Part shown: one piece after another, positions 17,361 through 26,452 of the stretch
How positions within the stretch are numbered: the stretch's first letter is position 1
Layout: each line of letters starts with the position of its first letter
Assembly (NCBI RefSeq): GCF_002127225.1
Contig: NZ_NFUR01000003.1
Span: 558,001-622,000 of the forward strand
Direction: 5' to 3'
Source of the DNA: Sphingomonas sp. IBVSS2
GTDB lineage: Bacteria > Pseudomonadota > Alphaproteobacteria > Sphingomonadales > Sphingomonadaceae
DNA: 64,000 bases
Position numbers and translations under genes: made by a program
The notes under the pieces: generated by a model
Databases searched by the model: none
What the model was told of the DNA's origin: nothing
Seen by the model: only the letters and a program-made list of their open reading frames with translations

Positions 17361-20300
17361 ATGACAATTCATTCAAAGCTACGGCTGAGTGCGGCTGTGA
17401 TAGCGTTGATGGTGCCGGGAACGGCATGGGCGAATTGCGATCTGACACAGCCCGACGTAATCTGCGACGGCGCGACAGGGGCGAATACGACCGCGACGAT
17501 TACCGGCAAGCGCTCTGTGCGGTTCCAAAATAGCGAGACGCAGGCAGCCACTACCGGGCTGACTGTCAACGGTGATGCCACCAACGGCGCGAACGTGACG
17601 ATTGATGCGGGATCGTCGATCAACGCCAGCCAAGCGGCGTCGCTGGGGCCGGGCCAGGCGCTGATTGCCTATACCGCGCTGACCTTGCGTGGCGGCGGTA
17701 ACGGAGCCACTGCGCGGATCAACGGCGACCTGATCTCGGCCAGTTCTTACGGACTCGACGCATCCACTACGACATCGACCGGGCTGATTGATGTCGCACA
17801 AGGCGCGACCTCGACGATCCGGGGTACTTCCTACTCACTGGGCGGATTGAATTACGGCTTTAACGCAATCCGCACCCAAGCCATCGGTGGTGCAGACACG
17901 CGGATAACAACCAACGGGACATTGGTTGGCGGTATCAACGCATCCAGCGGCAATCCTAATACCATCGACGATACCAGTGCGGGAGCTTCCGCGTTTCAGA
18001 TCACCAACAACGGATCGATCCTCGACCTTTCCAACGGACTGGGCGGCATCGCCATCACGCAGCGCGGCACCGGCGATGTCAGCGTGGTCAACAACGGCAG
18101 CATCCTGACGACCAGCTTCGGTATCAACGCGAATGTCTACACCCCGACAGGCGTCACTCGTAACGCGGCGACCACGATAACGGTCAATGGCAATATTGGG
18201 AGTGCCGCAAGTCGGCCACGCATCGCCGCGATAGTTCAGGTTTCGGGAGGAACCAACACCGGCGATATCCGGATCGGCCTGAACAGCGCCAGCATCTTCG
18301 GTGGACTGATTGCTACAGGAGACACGCGCGGGAACGTATCGATCATCGGCACCGGGACCGGCTTGATCTCCGACAATTCGTTCGGTCCGAACCTTACTGC
18401 GGCAACCGTCATTGCTGCGAACACGCTCAAGAAAGGACCAGGCAACGTCACGATCGATCTCACCCAGACCATCGGAGTTGATCTGAGGAACTATAATACT
18501 GCAACATTGGGGACAGCATCGATTGACGCTGCTACCAGCGGAAGCGGCGCGGTCTCGGTCAACCGGACATCGGGCGGCGGCAACATCACCGTCGCCAATG
18601 GCAACGCCATCGATCTGCTCATCAACAGTGGCGTGGGCATTTCCACCGCAGTAGGGTCGTTTGTCCCCCTGTCTGCTGCGGAGCAGGCAACCCGGCTTGA
18701 CAACAACACCGCCACCCTTGCGGTAACAGTCGGGGCAGGCAAAACAGTCAGTGCGGCTCAGGGCACCGGTATCCGGCTGTTCAGCGGCTATTCGACCGGC
18801 GCGGCGACCGCAGACATTAATGGCACGATCAGCGCGGGTAACGCCGGAGTGTGGGGACGCGGCACGCGCAACGATTTCACGGTCACCGTTGCGACCACCG
18901 GCAGCATTGCTGGTGCCACCGGAATCGATCTCACCACCGCCGCAGACTATTCCGATCCCAATTCCGACTTCAGCACCGGCGCGATTGTCCAGCTCAATAT
19001 CACCCCAACTGTGGCGGGCCTGCAACTGGCCGGTGTATTGACGGCGAACAATGCGGGCACGGTTTCGGGCACCACGACCGGAATAAGGCTGATCGCGGGT
19101 GGAACGGGAACTGCCGTCGTCACCAACACCGGCACCCTCACTGGCGGCACCAACGCCGTCGCCGGATCGACCGCAGGCACTGCATTCCGCATCACCAATG
19201 GCGCAACCGGCACGATGACCGGCGGGATCAACGTCACCGGATCGTCGGTCAGCGCCTCGCTGTTCACCAACTCAGGCCGTTGGAATGTAGGCAGTGGAAA
19301 CTCGTCGTTTTCGGGCGCATTGGCCAACACCGGCATCATCAACGCGGCGGACGGGGTCGCCGGGAACAATTCCATCACAATCACCGGAAACTACACCGGC
19401 GGCGGGCAGATATTCCTTGATGCCAGCACAGCAACCGCCCGTGCCGATACGCTGACCATCACGGGCACGGCGACCGGCACCACCGCCGTCACCGTCAACC
19501 GGCTGGCGCAGGGGCGGATCGCGGGCGGATTCCTGCCGCTGATTACTGTCACCGGCGGTGCGGCGGCGGGGGCGTTCACCTCCACTTCCTTTGCCGACGC
19601 GGGCGTGTTCCGTGAGAGCTTCGGGGTGAGCAAGACCAACGCTAACCAGTTCGGTATTTTGCAGGCGTTCAATCCGCTGCTCACCGGGCTGGGCGGACTA
19701 CATGTAACGGCGGCAACAGCGGCGGCGGCACTTGATGACTCCGTGCTACCCTATGTCACTGGCCGCGAGGGTGCTGCTTCAGGCAAGCCGCACCTCGGTC
19801 TATGGATACGCGGCACCTCGGGTAGTCTCGGCCAGACGCTGGCGACCGTCATCTCCGACAGCACGACGCAGCTTGCCAGCGCGACCAACCGGCTCGAACT
19901 CGATCATCGTTCGATCCAGGGTGGAGCCGATCTCGGTTGGAGCGATCTTGGCGGTAGGGGCTGGTCCGTGCATCTGGGCATCATGGGTGGCACCTATAGT
20001 GCCGACGCCACCCAGCCCGCGACACGGATCAAGGTGAATGTGCCGTTTCTGGGAGCCTATGCTGCGTTGACAGGCGACAGGCTGACCATCGAAGCCAATG
20101 TGCGGCGCGAATGGCGGCGGTTCGATGTGACCAATGCTGTGCTGTTTGGCACTGCCGCAGCGACCAGAACCAAAGGTCGTGCATGGGCGGGCGCGGTAGC
20201 GGCGTCATACCGCCTGCCGCTTGGACACGGCTTTGCACTTACCCCGCGTGCGGCGTTGAGCTGGAGCAACAGCCGCATCGATACCTTTGCCATCGATAAT

Positions 20301-20654
20301 TTCACACGGCTGGCTCCCGGTAGCGACAATAATAGCGTCGCCCGGCTCGGCGCGCGATTGTCATGGGCGGGCAAGGTCGGCTCAGGACTGTTCGCCGAAC
20401 CCTATGCCGGGGCATATTGGGTAAAGAATATGTCGAACAGCGAGACTGCTACGATCCTCTCAGCGGACGCGGCGGGCACCGTCATCGGCTACAACCTCAA
20501 TGCCACCGGCTACCGTTCAACTGGCCAATATGTCGCGGGGCTGAGCTTGCGCGATGAGCGTGGCCATCTTTCGGGCTTTATTGAAGGGCGGCTTGACCGG
20601 GGGAATAGCGTGCGCGGGCACGCCATTTCGGGCGGTGTGCGGGTCCAATTCTAG
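17361..20654 (+). CDS. Autotransporter domain-containing surface protein
   Basis: A 1097-residue type V secreted protein. The ATG at 17,361 has GGAGA 5 nt upstream and gives a signal peptide ending AWA at residues 22-24, so secretion is by Sec. A long passenger of Gly-, Thr- and Asn-rich repeats (TNTGTLTGGTNAVAG-like units) predicts a right-handed beta-helix. The last 270 or so residues form the autotransporter barrel, starting near GLWIRGTSGSL and ending in the terminal Phe (GGVRVQF), as outer-membrane beta-barrels do. No protease or lipase active-site motif is evident in the passenger, so adhesion is the likeliest role, by inference. The next gene starts 18 nt downstream. Confidence 0.88.
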   Translation: MTIHSKLRLSAAVIALMVPGTAWANCDLTQPDVICDGATGANTTATITGKRSVRFQNSETQAATTGLTVNGDATNGANVTIDAGSSINASQAASLGPGQALIAYTALTLRGGGNGATARINGDLISASSYGLDASTTTSTGLIDVAQGATSTIRGTSYSLGGLNYGFNAIRTQAIGGADTRITTNGTLVGGINASSGNPNTIDDTSAGASAFQITNNGSILDLSNGLGGIAITQRGTGDVSVVNNGSILTTSFGINANVYTPTGVTRNAATTITVNGNIGSAASRPRIAAIVQVSGGTNTGDIRIGLNSASIFGGLIATGDTRGNVSIIGTGTGLISDNSFGPNLTAATVIAANTLKKGPGNVTIDLTQTIGVDLRNYNTATLGTASIDAATSGSGAVSVNRTSGGGNITVANGNAIDLLINSGVGISTAVGSFVPLSAAEQATRLDNNTATLAVTVGAGKTVSAAQGTGIRLFSGYSTGAATADINGTISAGNAGVWGRGTRNDFTVTVATTGSIAGATGIDLTTAADYSDPNSDFSTGAIVQLNITPTVAGLQLAGVLTANNAGTVSGTTTGIRLIAGGTGTAVVTNTGTLTGGTNAVAGSTAGTAFRITNGATGTMTGGINVTGSSVSASLFTNSGRWNVGSGNSSFSGALANTGIINAADGVAGNNSITITGNYTGGGQIFLDASTATARADTLTITGTATGTTAVTVNRLAQGRIAGGFLPLITVTGGAAAGAFTSTSFADAGVFRESFGVSKTNANQFGILQAFNPLLTGLGGLHVTAATAAAALDDSVLPYVTGREGAASGKPHLGLWIRGTSGSLGQTLATVISDSTTQLASATNRLELDHRSIQGGADLGWSDLGGRGWSVHLGIMGGTYSADATQPATRIKVNVPFLGAYAALTGDRLTIEANVRREWRRFDVTNAVLFGTAAATRTKGRAWAGAVAASYRLPLGHGFALTPRAALSWSNSRIDTFAIDNFTRLAPGSDNNSVARLGARLSWAGKVGSGLFAEPYAGAYWVKNMSNSETATILSADAAGTVIGYNLNATGYRSTGQYVAGLSLRDERGHLSGFIEGRLDRGNSVRGHAISGGVRVQF

Positions 20655-20672
20655 TCTCAAGGGAACCAACCC

Positions 20673-21365
20673 ATGTCTTTTGAAGATTTCATGGCCGGAA
20701 CGGTCGATGCACGGGTTTCCCGAGGGAGTTTTGATCACTCCACCAAGACTTTAGCCCCACTCCCGCTCGATGCCACCGATGCAGCTAAGACGGGCCGTGA
20801 AGCGGAGCTGAAAGTGGTTCAGTCCGAAATTGCGGCAAAATTTGACGCGGACTATTTGCCCTGCGCTGCGCAAATGGGGGGCTTGTTCGCGCAGGCGCAA
20901 TCCTGCCGCACGCTGGGTCAGATGCTGCCACTCAGACTTTTTCAAGCGCAAGGTTACATGATTGGCCATCTGGTTACGCTCTGCCAAGCCTACCAAGCCG
21001 ATGCTGACGTTCTGGCAAAGCTCGGTTTACCAGGCTTTCAGGCTTATCTCAAACGCTTCGCGGACGACGCGGTACAGGCGCAAGCGGCAATCAAGAACAC
21101 CGTCGCCGCCGGTATGCCGGGGCCAGGCTTGGAACCGGAAGCATTCTTCGCCGCCTTGAACGCGGGCCTGCCTGTAATCCCTGACCTTCCCCAGCAGGGC
21201 GGAGACGTGGGTACGCCCGGTCCTATGACGGGTTGGCCCGGCCTAGCATCACAATCGACGACGATGCCGCCTTCTGGTGGGCTGCCGTTCCTCCCAAGCC
21301 CGCCCTTTGGGGGCGATAGAGAACCGAGGCATTCAAGCAACGCGAGGCAAACAGATAATGCGTAG
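20673..21365 (+). CDS. Hypothetical protein (230 aa), autotransporter-linked
   Basis: A 230-residue protein with no signal peptide. The N-terminal half is helical and mentions two Cys-containing short segments (LPCAAQMG, AQSCRTLG). The C-terminal 60 residues are Pro- and Gly-rich and look disordered. AAGGGA lies 9 nt before the ATG, and the gene begins 18 nt after the autotransporter stop, so the two are probably co-transcribed. No family is recognised and no function is proposed. It could be an accessory or cargo gene of the surface protein. Confidence 0.65.
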   Translation: MSFEDFMAGTVDARVSRGSFDHSTKTLAPLPLDATDAAKTGREAELKVVQSEIAAKFDADYLPCAAQMGGLFAQAQSCRTLGQMLPLRLFQAQGYMIGHLVTLCQAYQADADVLAKLGLPGFQAYLKRFADDAVQAQAAIKNTVAAGMPGPGLEPEAFFAALNAGLPVIPDLPQQGGDVGTPGPMTGWPGLASQSTTMPPSGGLPFLPSPPFGGDREPRHSSNARQTDNA

Positions 21366-21398
21366 CGCACGATTAACCAAGAAAAAGGAGATAATCAG

Positions 21399-21632
21399 AT
21401 GGCAAGCGTATATGTTTCATGGACTGGCGGAATTGACGGATCGGTCTATATCGATGTTGCTTCCGAGACTGTTGGGCCTTTCAACAGTAACTCATACTAT
21501 ACCGTCACTCTGCCCGATGCCGACGGAACCTATCCCGTGCGACCATGGTGCGGAAGCATTGAAAGCTCAAATCAAGTTTCGGTGTCAGGTGGTTATGCCT
21601 CGCCCGATCGGATCAACTGCGATCTCGGTTAA
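21399..21632 (+). CDS. Hypothetical small protein (77 aa)
   Basis: A 77-residue protein with a very good ribosome-binding site (AAGGAG 9 nt before the ATG). It is rich in Ser, Tyr, Gly and Asp with few charged residues, and predicts a beta-sandwich. Two Cys residues (PWCGS and NCDLG) could form a disulfide. There is no signal peptide. It lies 33 nt after the 230-residue protein. The function is unknown. The strong site and codon use argue that it is real. Confidence 0.6.
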   Translation: MASVYVSWTGGIDGSVYIDVASETVGPFNSNSYYTVTLPDADGTYPVRPWCGSIESSNQVSVSGGYASPDRINCDLG

Positions 21633-21726
21633 ACGGGTCGGTCGAGCCGTGGCGGCGTGAACGCATTTACCAATTTGGTGTCTCTGCCGCCATCGTTCGC
21701 AGCGAGGAATCTCGAAAGGGAAAGCA

Positions 21727-21927
21727 ATGTGGAAAGCTATGCATGAAAAGTTCGAGGACAGTCAGATGATTGCCCCGAACAGCTACAGGTTCGCTGAGGC
21801 GAGAAAAAATCAGATCCCGGAAACCGCAGGATATGGAGCCTGTACATGTTGCGGGTGCGGAAGCTTCTTCAACGACGGTACTGGCGATTGTCGATGTGGC
21901 CACTCCTTTGGCCAGCATTACAGCTGA
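21727..21927 (+). CDS. Hypothetical Cys-rich small protein (66 aa)
   Basis: A 66-residue protein whose second half carries C39, C41, C42, C44, C55, C57, H59 and H64 in a CTCCGCG...CRCGHSFGQH arrangement. This resembles a compact zinc-binding site. AGGG precedes the ATG by 7 nt, which is a modest ribosome-binding site. No family is recognised. It may be a small metal-binding regulator or a remnant, and its expression is uncertain. Confidence 0.45.
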   Translation: MWKAMHEKFEDSQMIAPNSYRFAEARKNQIPETAGYGACTCCGCGSFFNDGTGDCRCGHSFGQHYS

Positions 21928-22010
21928 CCCATGCTATCGTCGCGGGATCAGTCGATGGCCGAAGTAGCAACCTTCCCGCCGTTCTTTGACTTCCAAGGCC
22001 CTATAGGTCG

Positions 22011-22736
22011 GTGACGGAACTCGTCACCACCTTGTCATCGACACCGATGTGGATCTTGGCTCTGGCCGTGCTCGCCTATGTTGGCCGGAATTGGTTTGAA
22101 AGCATGCTGAAAAGCCGGTTCGCTGTTGCCGAGCAACGCATCGCTGCCTCGCTCGCCATCAGGGCGGGACTGCGCTCGCATGAACAGAACGAACTGGTCG
22201 CGTTTCGCATCGCGGTCGAGAAGTGGGAATATTTCCTGCAAAGCGGCATCGGCGATCTGACGATGCAGGCCGAATCGAAGGACTTCGAGCCAGCCGATTT
22301 TCACAAATCCGATCTCAAACTGTTCGGCAATGTGCGGCTTGCCGCAGTCAAGGCGTCGATCTTCCTGTGCGATCCCAACCTCGAAATCGAACTGCTCAAA
22401 ACCATCGCTACGATAAGAGCGCTATATTATCCGCTTCTCGAAACGACAATGCACGATCTGCTCGAAACTCAGGAACAAATGCTGCCCTATCTCAATCGTT
22501 TGCGGCTGTTCGAGGCCAGTGGTCAGAAGGACACCGTTATCGCGTTGACCGCCGATGAAGCGCAGGTCCTGATCAGCCTGCGGCATCAAATGACGGCAGT
22601 TTTGCAGGGCTTTGCCGAGAACCTGTCTAGCCAATATCGCTCCATCGCCGAACAGCTTTACGAACTCAAGGACAAGATCAACGTTCGCACCTATCGCCCT
22701 CTGACGAATTCAGAGGTTGATCCCGGGAATGGATAG
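22011..22736 (+). CDS. Membrane-anchored hypothetical protein (241 aa)
   Basis: A 241-residue protein starting at GTG 22,011. A single hydrophobic stretch near residues 13-27 (MWILALAVLAYVGRNWF) should anchor it in the inner membrane, followed by a long, mostly helical cytoplasmic part. No catalytic motif is seen. It lies 51 nt before the Ser/Thr kinase gene and reads in the same direction, so it may belong to the kinase operon, possibly as a partner. The family is unknown. The ATG at 22,047 (MWIL) is an alternative start with a poorer context. Confidence 0.6.
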   Translation: MTELVTTLSSTPMWILALAVLAYVGRNWFESMLKSRFAVAEQRIAASLAIRAGLRSHEQNELVAFRIAVEKWEYFLQSGIGDLTMQAESKDFEPADFHKSDLKLFGNVRLAAVKASIFLCDPNLEIELLKTIATIRALYYPLLETTMHDLLETQEQMLPYLNRLRLFEASGQKDTVIALTADEAQVLISLRHQMTAVLQGFAENLSSQYRSIAEQLYELKDKINVRTYRPLTNSEVDPGNG

Positions 22737-22787
22737 TCCGGGAGCAATGACGCCGACGCAATCGGCTTTCGATGTCATTCGTGGTAT

Positions 22788-25211
22788 TTGGTAGAAAAAT
22801 CAATTCAGGATGCCTGTGTGTCAGTCGATTCATTAGCACTCAAGGTTGTTGAAGCCGCACTGGGCATTGATAACGCCGAGGCAAGGCGCGCATTTGTAAT
22901 AGGTCGTTGTGGCAAGGATGCAGGCTTACGCGCGCGCGTCGAAGAACTGCTTGCACATGAGCATACAAATTTCCGACTGCTTCCCACCGAAAGCCTCATC
23001 AAGCCGTTGGGCGTGATTGAGGCGATTCCCAAACGGATCGGGCCATACAAAATCACCGCCGAGATCGCGCGCGGCGGGATGGGGGCGGTGGTCAAGGCCG
23101 AGCGTGATGACGGTGTGTTCCAGCAGCAGGTGGCGATCAAGCTGATCCGGGGCGATCTGGCAAGTGACCGCGCCAAAGCCCGATTTGCCGAGGAGCGCCG
23201 GATTCTCGCCAGGCTGCGTCATCCGGGCATCGTGCGTATCCTCGATGGCGGCGATGCCGACGGCCGTCCGTGGCTGGCGATGGACTATGTCGATGGCCTC
23301 CCAATCACCGAAGCGCTGTGCAAGGCCGGGGTGGACCGGACCGCACGGCTCGATGCGTTCGAGGCGGTGTGTGAGGCGGTGGCCTTTGCCCATCGCAGTC
23401 TGGTGATCCATGCCGACATCAAACCATCGAACGTGCTGATGAGCGCGGACGGCGCGGTGCATCTGCTTGATTTCGGTATCGCCCGTTTGATTTCGGTGAT
23501 TGACACCGACGAGACAGGCGATCCCTATCCGCTGACCAAGGGCTATGCCGCACCGGAACGCGCGGTGGGTGTGGCACCGACGATTACCAGTGACGTGTTT
23601 AGCTTGGGCGTGTTGCTGCTGGGGATGCTCGGTTGCAAGGTGCCGGGAGAGGACGGTGATTTCATTCCCGGCACACGCCTGCCGGTAGGGCAGCTTGACG
23701 GCGATCTGGGCGCGATTGCCGCCCGCACACTGGCTGAAAAGCCCGAGGATCGTTACCCCGACGTTGCCGCTTTGCTCTCTGACATCCGTCGTATGCGCGC
23801 CTTTGTGCCGCTGGCGGCGCGACACGATGCGGGATGGCGTTATGTCGTGGGCCGTTTCATCCAGCGGCACCGGAAGGGTCTGACGCTGACCGGGCTGGCC
23901 GCACTTGCGCTGGTTGCGGCGACAGCAATCAGCACGGTCCAGTATGTCCGGGCCGAACGTGCCCGCGCCGAAGCGGACGCAAGGTTTGTCGAGGTACGCC
24001 ACCTTGCCAAATTCATGCTCACCGAGCTCAGTGATGATCTGAGCGATGCACCGGGAACGGTTGTCGCCCGTGCGCGGCTTGCGGAGGTTTCGGGGCAGTA
24101 TCTCGAACGGCTGGGCAGCGTTAGGGATGCGCCAGCCGACCTTCGGCTCGATACCGCGCAGGGCTATCGGCGACTGGCCAGTTTGCAAGGATTGTCTGGC
24201 ACATCGAACCTCGGCCATCCCGATCAGGCCGCGAAATCACTCGATCAAGCTGAAGCTTTGCTAGCGGTTCTGGCAAGGGAGCAGCCGGGCAATCCAGAAG
24301 TGCTTGAGGAACTAGGGTGGGTCACTGCCGGTCGATGGGCGATGGCGGCTGACAACGGCAAATCGCGTCAACTGAATAACCGTGCGGCTGGCTATTTCCG
24401 GCAAGCCCTTGCCATCGACCCGGCCAGACAGAGCGCGCTGATCGGCTTTCTGGTCACTGAAAAGAGCCGCGCCTATGATATGATCTGGAGCGAAAATCGC
24501 CCGGCCGCCGCAGTCCCCGTGCTGTTCTCTGCGCTTTCCCGACTGCGGGCCGTTAGGTTTGAGCGTGTAAACCGGCGCGATGCCCGCCTGCTAGAAGTGA
24601 ACCTGCTGGGTCGTCTCGGCGATGCTATCTACTACGCAGGCGACAAGCCTGGATCACTTGTTCCCTATCGCGAGGCGGAGGCCATCATCCGCGCCGAGCT
24701 TGCCAAGGGAACATCGCTGGTATGGACCGACAAGTTCGGCGAAGCCAAATTCAACATCAGCGGGACGCTTGGCGATATTAACGGGCAGAATGAAGCCGCC
24801 CTGCGTGAAGCACGCGAAGGGATTGTGGCCCTTCAACGCGTGCTGGCATTCGGCCCAGATGCTAACATCGAAAAGCGCTTGCTGATCCTCTACGGTCAAG
24901 AAGCAAACGTGCTTTCGGATATGGGGCGCATGGCCGAAGCGGTCGCAGCCTCCAACGCCAGTATCGCGCTGCGACGCGAACGACTAGCGCGCGTACCCCA
25001 CGATCCGCAACGAAATCGCGACCTCGCAGTCGCACTGCCTAACCATGCCGAAGTGCTAGCCCGTGCAGGAAGCCATCGTGCAGCGTGCAATGCGGCCCAG
25101 GAGGCTGTTCGGCAATGGACTGCGATCCGGGCCGCTGGAAACCTCGGCGCGCGCGATGCCGCCAAGGACGTTCCCGAAGCTGCGAAAGTAGCGACCCGGC
25201 TCTGCGGTTAA
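22788..25211 (+). CDS. Transmembrane Ser/Thr protein kinase with C-terminal repeat domain
   Basis: An 807-residue Hanks-type kinase. An N-terminal helical segment resembles the one that precedes many bacterial kinases of this class. The kinase domain (about 85-340) has the Gly loop ARGGMGAV at 94-101, the ATP-binding K118 in VAIK, the catalytic HADIKPSN at 208-215 (HAD in place of HRD), DFG at 228-230 and APE at 255-257. A transmembrane helix lies at about 365-387, followed by about 400 residues of helical TPR-like repeats outside the membrane. The start is TTG at 22,788. An in-frame GTG at 22,818 with AGGA upstream is equally possible. It ends tail-to-tail with the sigma factor gene. Confidence 0.9.
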   Translation: MVEKSIQDACVSVDSLALKVVEAALGIDNAEARRAFVIGRCGKDAGLRARVEELLAHEHTNFRLLPTESLIKPLGVIEAIPKRIGPYKITAEIARGGMGAVVKAERDDGVFQQQVAIKLIRGDLASDRAKARFAEERRILARLRHPGIVRILDGGDADGRPWLAMDYVDGLPITEALCKAGVDRTARLDAFEAVCEAVAFAHRSLVIHADIKPSNVLMSADGAVHLLDFGIARLISVIDTDETGDPYPLTKGYAAPERAVGVAPTITSDVFSLGVLLLGMLGCKVPGEDGDFIPGTRLPVGQLDGDLGAIAARTLAEKPEDRYPDVAALLSDIRRMRAFVPLAARHDAGWRYVVGRFIQRHRKGLTLTGLAALALVAATAISTVQYVRAERARAEADARFVEVRHLAKFMLTELSDDLSDAPGTVVARARLAEVSGQYLERLGSVRDAPADLRLDTAQGYRRLASLQGLSGTSNLGHPDQAAKSLDQAEALLAVLAREQPGNPEVLEELGWVTAGRWAMAADNGKSRQLNNRAAGYFRQALAIDPARQSALIGFLVTEKSRAYDMIWSENRPAAAVPVLFSALSRLRAVRFERVNRRDARLLEVNLLGRLGDAIYYAGDKPGSLVPYREAEAIIRAELAKGTSLVWTDKFGEAKFNISGTLGDINGQNEAALREAREGIVALQRVLAFGPDANIEKRLLILYGQEANVLSDMGRMAEAVAASNASIALRRERLARVPHDPQRNRDLAVALPNHAEVLARAGSHRAACNAAQEAVRQWTAIRAAGNLGARDAAKDVPEAAKVATRLCG

Positions 25212-25717
25212 TTATCAGCCAATTCGTCGGCCAACCATAGCCGCGCCGTCTGCCAGCGCCGTTTGATTGTCGATTCTGAACTTTCCAGCACAACAGCGAT
25301 TTCGTCAGGTTTAAGACCAACGAAAAACCGCATCTCAACGATTCTTGCAAGTTCGGGTGAGATCGTTTCCAGCTTTGAGAGTGCCGCGTCCAGCATCTCG
25401 ACATCGACCCCGCTATTCCCGGGGTCGTCTTCAAAAAAGATACTCGGTGCCTGGCGTTTGGCTCGCTTGCGGCTTTTGATTGCATCCATCATGGCTTGCC
25501 GCATGATCCGTGCGCCGGTGGCGAAGAAATGCTGGCGGTCGTTCCAACTCATCTGCTCAAGCCTGATGATCCGCAGTGCAGCTTCGTTCACCAGTTCAGT
25601 GGGTTGCAAGGTAAGCATGGGTGCGTCACGGTGCAGCATACGTGAGGCCGCCGCGCGCAGTTCATCATACACTTCGCTGAGCAATTGATCGCGTTCGGCC
25701 AGCATCGGCACCCCCAT
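25208..25717 (-). CDS. RNA polymerase sigma factor, kinase-associated ECF type
   Basis: A 169-residue sigma-70 family factor. Region 2 is seen in LQPTELVNEAALRI and ARIMRQAMMDAIKSRKRAKR, and region 4 in GLKPDEIAVVLESSESTIKRRW, a helix-turn-helix. The wording of region 2 matches the TIGR02999-type sigma factors, which in other bacteria occur next to Ser/Thr kinases and have been shown to be activated by phosphorylation. The stop overlaps the kinase stop (TTAA), so the two genes are convergent. The ATG at 25,705, preceded by GGGGGTG, is a better start than 25,717. A TTGACA-like -35 box lies at 25,789-25,794 on the minus strand. Confidence 0.88.
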   Translation of the reverse strand: MGVPMLAERDQLLSEVYDELRAAASRMLHRDAPMLTLQPTELVNEAALRIIRLEQMSWNDRQHFFATGARIMRQAMMDAIKSRKRAKRQAPSIFFEDDPGNSGVDVEMLDAALSKLETISPELARIVEMRFFVGLKPDEIAVVLESSESTIKRRWQTARLWLADELADN

Positions 25718-26206
25718 TTGCCCAATAGCAAAGAAGGGGCGAGCCGGAAGCAGGATTTTCGCCTCTCAAAAGGTTTGCGGGATGCGGATGTCAAGGGGCA
25801 ATAAAGTCTGCAACTGCCAGTAATATACCGAAACCGGCACTGACATGGCCTGCGGCTTGCGCCTTTGGCATGGCGCGGGGCAAACTGACATTCAGCGGGC
25901 AGACCATCGGAAGGTAGGTCTGCAATGGTGCGCGAGTCGGGCGCGCAATCTGATCAGCAGCAGCGCAACTTTGCGTCGATAGTGTCGAACAACGTGACGT
26001 GCGCGTCACAGTTGCGACGGAAATGTGAAATTGCGCTCCGCCAAGCGCTACCCGGCGTCGCCGTGCACCGCCAGCCGCATCCGTTTACAGCCGTCTGCCG
26101 CCGTCCGCCTGTATTTACTGCCGTGGCTGCGATTGGCACCGGATGTCCTCGCAAAGGCACTTGAGCGGAAAATTGTAATCACCAAAACTCGGCTCAGGGG
26201 GAGCCA
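25718..26206. other. 489-bp gene-free region between sigma factor and AlpA-like gene
   Basis: No convincing ORF: the short frames here have no ribosome-binding site or recognisable sequence. It probably holds the divergent promoters of the sigma factor and the AlpA-like gene. The right part (26,040-26,160) is G+C-rich with repeated CCGTC and CCGCC-type units. No hairpin terminator or tRNA is seen. Confidence 0.5.
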
Positions 26207-26440
26207 TTGATAGCCAAGGAATGGAAGAAAGTCCCCATGAACTGCCCTGATCGTATCATCCGCCTGAAAACTGTTCTCGCCCGCACCGGCTTGTCCCGCT
26301 CCACCATGTATCGCAAGATCAAAGAGGGCACGTTCCCCCGGCGGGTGCCGATCAGCACGCACGGAACCGGCTGGTACGAATCCGCCGTCAATCGCTGGAT
26401 AGCCGATCCCCTGCGTTACCGCGAAGATCGCGCCGAATGA
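26207..26440 (+). CDS. AlpA-family excisionase-like regulator
   Basis: A 77-residue helix-turn-helix protein. RIIRLKTVLARTGLSRSTMYR, followed by KIKEGTFPRRVPI, is the AlpA/phage excisionase-like DNA-binding signature. Such proteins switch on integrase expression or act as recombination directionality factors. GGGGGA lies 5 nt before a TTG start at 26,207. The ATG at 26,237 is the alternative start and gives 67 residues. The gene lies on the opposite strand from the integrase, converging on it 13 nt before the integrase stop. A role in excising this element is expected. Confidence 0.85.
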   Translation: MIAKEWKKVPMNCPDRIIRLKTVLARTGLSRSTMYRKIKEGTFPRRVPISTHGTGWYESAVNRWIADPLRYREDRAE

Positions 26441-26452
26441 GGGAAAGCCGGG

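Noticed and set aside
25925..26210. Small ORFs between the sigma factor and the AlpA-like gene
   Set aside because: They lack ribosome-binding sites, overlap each other in several frames and resemble low-complexity sequence, so they were not called genes.
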